64,000 nucleotides of DNA from positions 304,585-368,584 of the forward strand of contig WIDE01000006.1 in the NCBI GenBank assembly GCA_015039315.1, in the 5' to 3' direction. The translations under genes and the position numbers were made by a program. How positions within the stretch are numbered: position 1 is the first letter of the stretch; every line of letters begins with the position of its first letter. Below the pieces are notes generated by a model that ran no database searches, was not told the origin of the DNA, and worked only from the letters and a program-made list of their open reading frames with translations. This DNA comes from Clavulina sp. PMI_390. Taxonomy: Eukaryota; Basidiomycota; Agaricomycetes; Cantharellales; Hydnaceae. This document shows positions 11,019 through 21,677 of this stretch, piece by piece.

Positions 11019-12336
11019 CCATCACTGCTCATCCCTCCTAATTTGCTTCACCTGCTGCTAAAGCCAAATGCTGCTGCTACATCTTTCTCTCGATTTTGGT
11101 CAAAGATAGTAATCTCACATCATATAATACCTTTCTTGCTTTGGGCTTACTCTAGTTTACCGTGTACACGTAATTGGCTGGCATCTTATTTACCCGTGCT
11201 TGGATCTATGCCTTGATCGCAGCATATTCTGTCACATCCCTATGCCAAACCGCTTTGAGTTCAGGTGCCTCATTGTGTCAAAATTTCGCTTCCAATAGTC
11301 AATCGAGCTGGACGCCGTGAAGCTCTCGATCCTCCCCCGCGATCATGATCTCGTGGTTGAACAATGAACCAACAGACTCTCCCTCTCTCCCCAAACTTTC
11401 GAACTCAACATCTAATTCAACGTCCACATTGATGGTAAAACATCACGGAAATGATACCAACCTGGAGAGCACTCGACAGGAGAACCAGGTCTGTCAACTA
11501 AGGACTGCAAACGCTTGTGCCACCACCCCCGTGGAATAGCACTCGATACTGTACAGATCGATATCAGAAAAGCCGCATAAAGTCCTTTGAGATTTCAACG
11601 TGTACCATTGTGGTTGTTATTCCATAAATTTGCCACTGAGGGCGTAGCGCGAAGAGACACTGTACTGACGCCAAAAGCCTTATCGGGATTTCAAATCCTG
11701 GACTTGCTACTACTTTCCACGTAATCTGAACTTCACAATGTGGAATGCGATATATTGCAGTGATTGAGTATCCTCTTATCTTCCTCGTATCGAACTCCCT
11801 CTTTACCGTGTGCACCCGGCCCCCAATGGTTGCGCTCGAGCGAGCCGCGCACGCACGCAATCCTTCCACTGACATCACCATGTTGATCTGTAGTACAAGG
11901 TTGGAATCCGGGCTAGGGCCCATGGTGATGGATAAGGAACCAAATATTGCAACTAATATGGAGCCTACATTCATATCTAATACAATCGAGCTTATACATC
12001 AACATCAACAAGCTGGGAGTACTTACACACGACTTTGGTAAGAGAACCATGCGTAGTTTTAACGGTCCTTCTTGACGGTTTACCTGTTCTCCTGCTACTA
12101 ATATATTGAGGTAATGTGCATGTCGAAGGCGCCACCATGGTCATAGGTTTATATGGGCCTCGCTTTGACCTTTGTTGGATTCTTCGATGAGACAATAAAC
12201 AAGTCAACAACATCTTGGGTGGCTACGTTTGAACCACCTTGGCCATTATAATCTCATCTGTCCTTCCCTTTCCATTAACGACTCTCCCCGCTACTGCTGT
12301 GCTACTAATCTGCCCATATTCTCATCCACTACAGCT
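11019..12336. repeat. 3' flank of paralog 4, duplicated further downstream
   Basis: No gene is seen. From about 11091 to 11760 this sequence is near-identical in stretches to 15583-16230 and more distantly to 14515-15150 (shared landmarks: aataccttt, gtgtacacgtaattg, cttatttacc, gctctcgatc, tactttccacg). The copies therefore include non-coding flank, so whole gene-plus-flank blocks were duplicated. 12120-12336 is the promoter-like stretch related to that of paralog 3. Confidence 0.6.
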
Positions 12337-12547
12337 ATGTTTGTGCCCCCTTCCGACGTTACATGGTCAGTCGAACCGTGGCTAAGCATGATGCTAGATG
12401 GCAAGTAAATTAGCAGCAACAAGTGCTGGTATTCATTGTTACACTTACTCCCCCTTGAGGACCTCACAGGCATATGCATTTGTCCGTCATACAAGCAATT
12501 TGGCTACTGCCCTTCACCAGGCTGGTGCCGCTGGATCCACGACTGTG
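12337..12547 (+). pseudogene. Broken first exon of paralog 5 (zinc fingers 1-2)
   Basis: Aligned with exon 1 of paralog 2, this stretch has the same layout (PLEDL, CPSYKQFGYC, CRWIH) and the same splice donor (GTACGC at 12548). The first finger has lost Cys1 (Trp instead), and the Cys2 codon is TAA, an in-frame stop directly after DGK. Finger 2 is still complete, C-x8-C-x5-C-x3-H. No ATG follows in the exon, so the fingers cannot be translated from here as part of the gene unless the stop is bypassed. Confidence 0.65.
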
Positions 12548-12620
12548 GTACGCATCTCGGCATAATCTCTTTCAGCGGCGAGCTACATGAGTGCTGAAAA
12601 TTCAACTCATCTCAGCACAA

Positions 12621-14454
12621 ATGTTCATCTGTCCTCGTTTAATAATCAGGCCCACATGCCCTTGGTGTTTTCAGGGCTGTTCCCCTCGCCCAGAAGACAT
12701 TCAGGGATCTGCTCCAGGACCTCCAGAAGATGCCTCGCTAGCATGGATCAGATCACTGATAAAACGGGCCCACACAGCTGTCCAGAATGATGAATTCGGC
12801 TCAGCTTTGGACACTTATGAGCTCCTCCTCAAGGAACGTGTGGACCTCCCCACCCGCATCACCATTCTGAGTGGTAGAGCTCATGCGAATTACAAGGTGC
12901 TTTATTCGACAACCCTGACAACCGGGTTGGCCGCATGCTCAAGTAATTTCTAAGCAGATAGGCTTACATGAGAAAGATCAGTATTATCTGCAGCAGTGTC
13001 TCGAAGATTGCATCTCAATTTCCGGGCTATCAGGGTCGCGCGGTCATTTCCCATCGTATGCGCTAGTCTATATCTCATCAATGGACGCGGATAATGAACC
13101 CATCATCAATAGATCCATGCTTCATGCCCGCGTCCTCTTCAACCTCCAGCATTTCACCGAAGCCATCCGACAATGCAATATTGTAACCTCTCAAGCTGTT
13201 AACAAGTGGGAAACCAACGAATCGATGGAACTGATGAATGAAATTCTCACACATTTACAATATTTTGATGAAGGGGGCGAGGCCTTCGAACAAGCAGCTG
13301 GACGGAACACGAAGGGAGAGGCCGAAGCGCGCCCAAGCGAAGAAGATGGTGAGCATGGCCACAATCAGGAACCCGACCGCAATTGGGGGGACAGCAGTGG
13401 CCGCCCTGAGTCAGCGCCAGGATCCCAAGGCGTTGCTGCGTATCATCGCGGCGACTTTGCTGAGGCAGTGGCTATTTTCTCCAAAGTTCTACGTAGTACC
13501 ATAGAGCATGGCCATCGCATCTCTATTCTCAGCAATCGTGCTCACGCTTACGAGAAGGTTTTTTCTACGCATATCCTTCGAGGCAAGGTTGATCAAGTAT
13601 TGAAACGGACTTCATAGATGGCCATTCGCGACAAGAGCCCGAAGATCTTTGGAGAAGCTCTTGATGATTGCAATACGGCTATTCTCTTGGCTGGCTCAAA
13701 GAGGCATTTCAAAACGTAAGGAATGGTGTTCTTAATTGCAGTTGGTTGATGAACTCATTCCCCCACCTAGGTCAATGCTTCGCGCACGGATTTTCCTTAG
13801 CCAAGAACTTCACGATGATGCTGTCAAGGCTTTCAAGAAAGCTGCTTCCGCCGCGCAAGGGTTTGATCAGCAGATCAAGGCGATGAATGCCCTGGATCAA
13901 GCAATGGCAGCGCGGTTGCTGGCCCGAAAGAGTGCAGACGAAAAGGAACGACAAAATGCCGAGGCACAAAAAAAGCGAGCTGCCGAAGATGCTCGAGTTC
14001 AGCAAGTGCTAGATATGCTCAGCTCCATGGACTCGTGGGGGGTGAGCTTTTGTAGTTGGGCCAGTAATATCGAGCACTGACGCCCTCCACGCACAAAGAT
14101 TCTTGGTCTTCAGCATGGGGCAAGTGCATCTCAGATCAAAACCGCATATCGAAGCCTCGCCATGAAATGTAAGGGCTTTTCCAATAGGGTATCAAGCTAT
14201 TCAGCTGATCCGGCCCATGTTCTAGATCATCCTGACCGACTTAAAGGAAGTGAGTGATATCCCGAAAGCGCCACTTCAGTCACTGACTCACATTTACGGA
14301 AGACCACCAGATTTTCCTGAAGGTACGCGACTGAGACCCGTCCAAATCTAATATTAATAAGCCTTTTCATGAGCTGGAGCTGATAACGTATCTTCACTGT
14401 GGATTTTTGTTGATCTTATAGGTCGAGGAAGCCTACCGCAAGCTCTCAAAGTAG
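12621..14454 (+). CDS. Double TPR-like module / J-domain protein, chimeric (paralog 5)
   Basis: The ATG at 12621 is the first in frame after the broken exon. It lies at the start of a degenerate third finger, which keeps three Cys but has lost the His. Module 1 (12621-12896, 12958-13055, 13113 onward) matches paralog 2: AHTAVQNDEFGSALDTYELL, SMLHARVLFNLQHFTEAIRQ. Around 13340-13400 it passes, without an intron, into a second module matching paralog 4: GVAAYHRGDFAEAVAIFSKV, then exon 13618 onward and SMLRARIFLSQELHDDAVKA, and a charged coiled coil. The J-domain is complete: ILGLQHGASASQIKTAYRSL, then K-YHPDR, then HQIFLK and EAYRKLSK, ending TAG at 14452-14454. I infer fusion of a paralog-2-like front with a paralog-4-like back. 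Whether the protein is made depends on use of the internal start. Confidence 0.6.
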
Positions 14455-14514
14455 CTACCCGCTCATCTCTCCTGGTTTGCTTCACCTGCTGCTGAACCAA
14501 TACCGTTGCTACGT

Positions 14515-15572
14515 CTCTCTCTCATTCGGACGACAATCCCGATTTCATATCCACATAATACCTTTTTTGGTTCTGGACTTAGTCCAGATTACAATGTACA
14601 CGTAATTGCCCAACATCTTATTTACCAGTGCTTGGATCAGTGCATTGATCGCAAACTCTGTCACACCCTTTGGTCAGACCACATTGACTCCAGACGTCTC
14701 ATTCTACCAAAATTTCTCTTCCAATAGCTGATCGAGCTGTATAATGTAAAGCCCTCGATCTACACCAGCGGTCATGATCTTGTGGTTGAATGATAGGCTG
14801 TCCCTCTCTCCCAAAAACTTTCTACTTCAATCTCCGGTTCAGCCTCTGTACTTATAGCAAAACATCATTGGAATTGTGCTGATCTGGAGAGTATCCAACG
14901 GGAGACCTAGATCTGCTAACCAAGGACTGACAACGCCTATGTGGGCGACCACCGCAGCGAGATGGCACTCGATGATGTACAGATTGGGGAAATTGCGGAA
15001 GGTTGTAGAAGACTTAAAGGTCTGCTATTATGGCTGCCCTCCCGTGATATTGTGATTAAGAGCGTAGCATGAAAGGAGTCCGTGTCGGTTTCAGAAGTCC
15101 TATCAGCATCTCAACTATTGGACTTGCTATTACTTTCCACGCTATTTGGACTCGGCTACTTCATAGATTAAGGCGCCGTAAGAATATTCCATGATATAAC
15201 GCCAAGATGTTCTCCTGTGGCACTTCATCTACCCTAAATGACGAACCAATGCGGTTCGCTCCAATCCTTATCAGACTCCCGCTCAATCCTGACAAAGTTT
15301 GGCGCTGGTTCTCTCGTTAATCACCTCTATTATTTTGCTATGAACCTCGAGGGTGCCCAAGCGCTGCTGCTCGAGGTTGAATCTGTGGAAGCTGTCTTCG
15401 TCTCTGTAGGAGCTTTTGGGAAGTGAATGCTTGGCCCCACCTAATAGCACTTAGGTCCTAACAAGACACTAATCAATATCACGCAGTCTGGAAGCTGGGG
15501 TGACTGTCAGAACACCTTCTGATCATTTGTATGGCACCGTGAGCTTCGAGAGCCAACTCCATGGGCTACAGC
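14515..15572. repeat. Duplicated flank unit, copy 1
   Basis: About 1.06 kb of non-coding sequence downstream of paralog 5. It is paired with 15583-16653 and related to 11091 onward. Its last 85 bases (15488-15572, ending caccttctgatcatttgtat ... gggctacagc) recur essentially unchanged at 16568-16653. No ORF with family resemblance is present. Confidence 0.7.
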
Positions 15573-15582
15573 NNNNNNNNNN
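15573..15582. other. Assembly gap (10 N)
   Basis: Ten undetermined bases lie between two duplicated flank units. The sequence resuming at 15583 matches the base about 74 nt after the stop codon of paralog 4 (11092), so the true gap may be much larger than 10 bases. Confidence 0.95.
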
Positions 15583-16653
15583 TCTCGATTTTGGTCAAAG
15601 ATAGTAATCTCACATCATATAATACCTTTCTTGCTTTGGGCTTACTCTAGTTTACCGTGTACACGTAATTGGCTGGCGTCTTATTTACCCGTGCTTGGAT
15701 CCATGCCTTGATCGCAGCATATTCGGTCACATCCTTACGCCAGACCGCTTTGAGTTCAAGTGCCTCATTGTGCCAAGATTTCGCTTCCAATAGCCAATCG
15801 AGCTGGACACCGCGAAGCTCTCGATCCCCCCCCCCCCGCGATCATGATCTCGTGGGCGAACAATGAACTAACAGACTCTCCCTCTCTCCCCAGACTTTCG
15901 AAACCCAACATCCAATTCAGCGTCCGCACTGCTGGTAAAACATCATGGAAAGCATACCAACCTGGAGAGCACTCGACGGGAGGACCAGATCTGTCAACTA
16001 AGGACTGAAAACGCTCTGTGTGTGTGTCACCACCCCGGTGTAATGGTACTCCATGCTGCACAGATCAAGAAAGCCGCATAAAATCGCGTAGGACTTCGGG
16101 GGTACCGGTGTGGTCGCTCTTCCATGTTTTGCCACTGAGGACGTAGCGTGAATAGAGACTGTACTGGCGTCAGAAGTCTTATCAGGATTTCAAATACTGG
16201 ACTCGCTATTACTTTCCACGTATTTTGAACTCGGTCACTTCATAGATTAGGCCGCCATAAGAACATAACATGATAAAACCTCAAAGGCGTTCTCCTGCGG
16301 CCCTTCGTCTGCTCTTCATGGCCGCATAATGCGGTTTGCTCCGATCCTTACCAGACTCTCACTCCATCCTCACAAAGCCTGCCGCAACTTCTCTCGTTAA
16401 ACACCTCTAGGATTTTGCTTGGAACCTTGAGGGGGCTCAAGCGCTGCTACTCGAGCATGAAATTGTGGAAGCCGTCTTCGTCTCTGCAGGAGCTTTTGGG
16501 AAGTTAATGCCTGGCCCCACCTAATAGCACTCAGGTCCTCAACAGGACACTAATCAACATCACGCAGTCTGGAAGCTGGGGTGACTGTCAGAACACCTTC
16601 TGATCATTTGTATGGCACCGTGAGCTTCGAGAGCCAACTCCATGGGCTACAGC
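15583..16653. repeat. Duplicated flank unit, copy 2
   Basis: This copy is closer to the flank of paralog 4 (11091 onward) than to copy 1 at its left end, and shares its last 85 bases with copy 1. It contains a 10-12 base poly-C run near 15827-15837. No gene is seen; it looks like the 3' flank of a paralog whose coding part is missing. Confidence 0.7.
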
Positions 16654-18540
16654 TGCTGGGAATATGCTGATGTATCCGTGGTCTCTACGGTCCCGAGCGA
16701 GTCTGCTAGTGGTGATGGTCCTAGAGAACTGAGAAAAGTGATTGGTGTGAATTTCGGCGAAATTAAAATAAAAACTCTGGGTTTTGCGGGAGCCCGTCAA
16801 ATGATTGCTCTTCTGCCCGTTACCCTCTGACGTGGTAGTTCACCATGAGCGAGTGTTACTTTATGCTGCGGTTGTACGGCGTCGTTTTCATGGCAAAAAT
16901 CTCGAGAATTAACCAAGCGTACCGAGTGTAGTCACCAATATGCAAGTGCTCTGCTCGGAGCGCAAAACCTGCCCACGACCATAAAATGAAGTGCTGTTCG
17001 AGCCACCCCGACCTGAATAGTGGTGGTAATCTTATCTGAGGGCCGCTCTTTAGCCACACCGTGAGCGATCCATTGGCACGCGATCACGAGCCCGTTCTTC
17101 ATTACAAGTCGTCGCCCCTCGCTCTCGAGAATATTCATATAAATTCCCATCCTCCGGCCTCGCAGCTGACCTACTGGGCTTTCCTTTTTCAGTGAGAGCC
17201 AGTGGCTGTTTTGTCAGCAAATCCTGCCCATATCTTGAAGGCCATGTATTTCCGGCTTGGAATGAGTGGACCTCTCACAAGGCTAGGCAACGAAGCTTCT
17301 ACACTTCTCCTTCTTCTCCTTCTTAACTCCCCCCGCTTTTTACGTGTGCAGCCCCTTTTTCTGTTCATGAATGTCCATTGGCTTCGTGGATGTATTCCCC
17401 ACCTGTCGGAGTCACTCGCGCAATCGATCGATTCAGGTCCATTTGGCTTCATGACGCCACCTCCGTGGCTTCAAGCGCTGAATCTCTCTAGATCTCTCTC
17501 AACGTCCACGATCCCAGATAGCCGTCCCCGACGTCGGCCCCTGATCGCTGCTGCTGTTTGCTGATCACCCGTCATCATTCGGTGATGCCTTTGTATATAT
17601 AGGATCGACGAGCTCCCCCAATAACATGCATGCATCTCTCGCACGCGTCTCGTGGCTTATTAGACTAAATAGTCTCCAAGGAATCTCGGACCGCTTTTCA
17701 ACAACTTCCGCAGCTGCATCCCGACAAAGGGGGGCCAGGCACGCAGCGTCCACGTGGAGAAGATGAGGGGTGCCAGAGAGCCCATGACCCTGATGAAAAT
17801 AATGTATGAAAATTATCCATGTGTTGCTGGTGAGGAAGAAGAAGACTGGAGAAATAATCAATCTATTATTGATTTATTGGGTGCGTGTGTGCCCTATGGC
17901 ACATGTATGTATGATAACAGACGCGGACTCGAAAGGGAGGAAAAAGGGCCTTCCCTCTCTCGTAAAGCCCCGTAACACGAATAACGAGCATACAGAAATT
18001 ATTATTGTGGCACACGCTACGCTATTGCACGCGCGATCTTCTTTATCTCTCTAGGGTGGATCGTTTCTTTTTACTTGGCGGGTTTCCCTTATCGCAAAGT
18101 CCGAGATTTTGGATCATTGCAGCATCTGACCTGGTTACAAAATGAAGAAGAAGAAGAGAAGCAAGGCAGGCAAAGCACTTATGCATGCATGCGAGGGAAA
18201 TATACGAAATGGAAGGAAGGGCGGGGGTGGGGGTTGGTGTGTAGTGGGGTGATGTAATGTGTATGAAGGGAGTTTGAGGGGTCGGTGAGGGCAGAAGGGT
18301 GACCCAAGGGGGGGCCGGGACAATCAGTTTGATACGCAAGGGGCACAGCAGCATGGTTGCATGCAATTGTAACCCCTCACTCCCAAAAAAGGGTCGCTTT
18401 CCCGACCCTTCGCCGTCAGATTCCCGAACCAATCTACTCGTAGTCGATTGTCAGGCTCCAAATCAGCATGAAGGATGACTAGAAGAGGCAGTGCGAAGTG
18501 GCGATACAAGGGCGCGACGCGTAGATTTCGCCATTGAAAG
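16654..18540. other. Intergenic, no gene seen
   Basis: ORFs here (for example 17202-17564) have no recognisable motif, no splice-consistent partner and low-complexity content. 17955-18300 is rich in simple purine runs and CACACC/GTGTGG stretches. Nothing supported. Confidence 0.3.
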
Positions 18541-20243
18541 TTAGTCACCGTATCCGACGCGACCGCCGACAAAATAAGCTGGGTGAGTAAAAGAAAGGAA
18601 GAGGGGGAAGAAAGATTGGAGATTGGCAAAAGGAGTGGGGACGCACATTTCCGGGAATGCCGGCAAGATGGCCACTGAGGTATGACTGCATGGACCACCT
18701 CGGAGGTTCAGGTATGCCGAGGCTAGATTGGGTGAACTGGAATGCGCGTTTCCACATTGCTTCGAGCGATGACGACGAGTGACCATAGCGCTCCCTAATG
18801 ATGAACGGAAAGATAGACGACCGACCAACCGATATGAAGTTGGGCAAGTCAGTAAGTCGGCAGAAGAAAGACCTGAATGGTTGTAAATGGGGTCAGGGAA
18901 AAGAAAGAGGGGTAGCGTACCTGCCCATCCAATCATCAATCATCCCCGCTCGTTCGGACCCTTGTTGCCGGCCAAAGACGATGACTTTCTTAGGTCCCCG
19001 ATCGCTGCCATTCGCAGATGGCCGGCGAAGTAGTGTTATGAGCCGGATTGCAGCAGCGAATTGAGTCTCTTCATTGAAGAGGTGCAACATCGATCCTAGG
19101 TAGATACACGAGACGCGGCCTTTCAAATCTTCAAGCCCGCCCAACCCAAGGAGATTGCCCTGCCGCGCCAAGGAACTATCCGGAGGGACGGCGCGAGGAA
19201 GAGGCGCGACTTTTGCGTCAAGGGGGATGTCGAACATGTCGTCAATGACATAGGTGATGGGTAAAGTGGCAGGAGAATCTTGGAAGAGTTCGTAGCCTTG
19301 GTCGATGTATGTTCGGCGCGAGTCGCCGCCAATGAGCAGCTTCGACGGATAGCCATCATCGAGGAGCTTGCGCAAATCAGTGCCCACTGTGGATCGGGTA
19401 TGTGCCACACCGCCGCCGCACGTACGGGGGGGGGCGAAGAAGGAGAGAGGGAAATGTCAAAGGCGGGACCATTCGAAGGGGCAATGCATCCATGCATCCC
19501 GCACCGCACGCACACGCGTGCATCGAGATTCAGAGGTAAAGGGAGACGTAATTTTTTTTTCGGTTCAGGCGTAATTCGGAGCCACGAACGCGAAAGGTTT
19601 ATGCGGATAAAAATAGTAGGTCAGAATATACCGTTTCCGAAATGTGGGATTGGGAAATGCGGACTACTCACTGCAGCACCCAAGGTCCAGGAAGTAGGCG
19701 GGATCGCCTGAGAGTGCAGCGCGGCGGCCGATCTCTAGGATCTCGGGGTAGGCTGGGTTTTCTAACATCTTGAGACAGACAAAGTGGAAGCCACGAATGC
19801 ATGGGTATTCGTATTCTGCACTGTGGACGAGGACGAGGTGGAAGGGTGGGGGGCCGCGTTAACTCGGGGGGTGGCGCAAATTTTGGACAGCAAAGACAAG
19901 CTTACTATGAGCTAAATAAGAGGAAAAGGAAAGGCAAAGGACAATCAATGTGGGAACAATCGACGGACGGGGGGGTGGGTGGGGCGCAATTAGGAGGCAT
20001 TGCACGCAGGTGGGATGTGCAGTGGGCCACTTTTTGCGGGACGTACATTGCTTGGATGCGGCGGATGCGTCGGTCGAGCTCGACTGGGTCTGAGGAGATG
20101 TATTTTGTTAGGAAGCTCCATTCGACGGCGTTTGGCTGCCAGAGGTCGGGGTCAAGCGGCGGCCCAGGGATCGGAGGCACAGCGAGCTCTCGGGTGATGG
20201 AGGGTTGCCAGTTGGCGGGCTCGGCCGAGACGGGCGGCAACAT
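18541..20243 (-). CDS. Class I SAM-dependent methyltransferase (fungal UMTA/ausD-like)
   Basis: Minus-strand gene with ATG at 20243-20241. Exons: 20243-20047, 19820 to about 19670, 19386-18921, 18794-18647 and a short last exon from about 18578. The N-terminal part reads LDPDLWQPNAVEWSFL, then YPCIRGFHFVCLKML. Motif I, the SAM-binding loop, is FLDLGCCMGTDLRKL, split by an intron exactly after the second Cys. It continues GGDSRRTYIDQGYELF, VIDDMFDIPLD and LHLFNEETQFAAAIRL, as in fungal methyltransferases often found in secondary-metabolite clusters. Substrate is unknown, and no biosynthetic backbone gene is nearby, so a general role is equally possible. The last exon is ambiguous: one phase ends soon after GGRVGYGD (stop near 18541), the other runs on to about 18350. 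Confidence 0.7.
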
Positions 20244-21677
20244 GTTTCGGAGCGAAGAGTGGAGTGTAGGTGGTGAGGGGGAGAAGAGGGTTGGGGAGGG
20301 GGATGGGTCAAAGGCGGGGAGAGAGGAAGAGCAGGGCGCCAGATATACGAGAGCTAGCAGACGATGTGCTTCTGCATCCAAGAAGCTTATTCTTATTCGA
20401 CCCGTGGTGACAAGTCCGACGCGTGTGGGCGGGGGCAACGAATACGAAGGATGCTAAGAATACTAATACGAATCGTATAAGTAATACTAATCGTAAATCC
20501 TGGCCGCTATGATGATATGGGCGAGATGATATAGGTCGGCACGACTCCGGATCGGTGGTACAGTTTGGTGCCGGTAGCGCCGCGGAGTCAGTAACACAAA
20601 GGCGCAACCATACTAGCCGTTGCAACAGTGGCCGTGTCGGCACGCTCTGACTTATCACCAGATGGCCACGTGTTCGTTCTGGGCACATCTTGCGCGTGGT
20701 TTTCCACCCCGTTGCAAGCGACGACGGGAGATCCGTGAGCGTGGTGTGGGTGTGCTGATGGATGATTCAGAGTGGTGGTGGATGTGGAGGTGGGCTACCC
20801 GACTTACAAATAGGATCCGTGTCCAACGCCCCCCACCACATTTCGTCTGTGGCGACCCGTTCTCTGACGCATTGGATCGGCGGAGGCATACCGAGGCTGG
20901 TAAATCACTTGGGAACACTTGCTGCTTTGGGAAGGACTATTCAGACGGCCGCACTCGCCGCACTCCGCTTCGTGACTCCAGGGGTGACTCTAAGTGACTT
21001 GTCAACCCGTGGTGGTGTATGTGCCGAGGGTGTTCTTGATCGAGGGGCCAAACAATTACTTCTACTGAACTTCTCTCGATCTGTGGTATTGCGATTTGCA
21101 CTTTGAATGATGAAACACGAGGGAGGAACATTGCTTGTTTGCGATAAACAAGTTCATCATTCGACATCACCTCCTGCCTAAGATGACTCTGCGAAAGTTG
21201 ATATCATCCGCCCTCGTTCATGATGGCGCGTACACTCCCTCCAACAGCGCACATCACATCAGCAACCCGGCCTAGCCCCTCACTCACTTACTCCTTTGCA
21301 ATTGCCCACACCCTCTCTAACGACCACCATCTTCCGCAGGCAGATTTGGTGCAGAAAAAGCTGGGTACAGGCACCAACACCCACTTTCCCTCGGTTGTCA
21401 AGTTTCATCGAACGCCCAAAAAAAACCCCATCGCGCTCGGAACGTTTCCCAGCTTTCGCGAAACGCGCTTCGGACTTTCTCACTCTTTTCACTTCACACT
21501 TTCATCCAAGTCGATCTCCAGAATACTTCAAGTTCCCACCATAGTGTCTTCCAAGGTCGCTATTAGTCTCGCTGGGTTTCATTGTGCGCTTCATTTGTCG
21601 TTTCTGACAGCATTGGTTTGTCTGTTGCGGCTGCTAGGTCCCCGCGCTTCGCCTGTGCTGCGCTTGACGTACACGAC
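20244..21677. other. Divergent intergenic region
   Basis: Separates the methyltransferase (-) from the next gene (+). 20455-20500 carries an AT-rich tandem pattern (aatactaatacgaatcg). 21230-21560 is pyrimidine-rich and is probably the leader of the gene at 21678. No supported ORF. Confidence 0.3.

Noticed and set aside
17202..17564. 120-aa ORF between the array and the methyltransferase
   Set aside because: Poly-Leu from a CTTCTCCTT repeat; no motif and no conserved neighbours.
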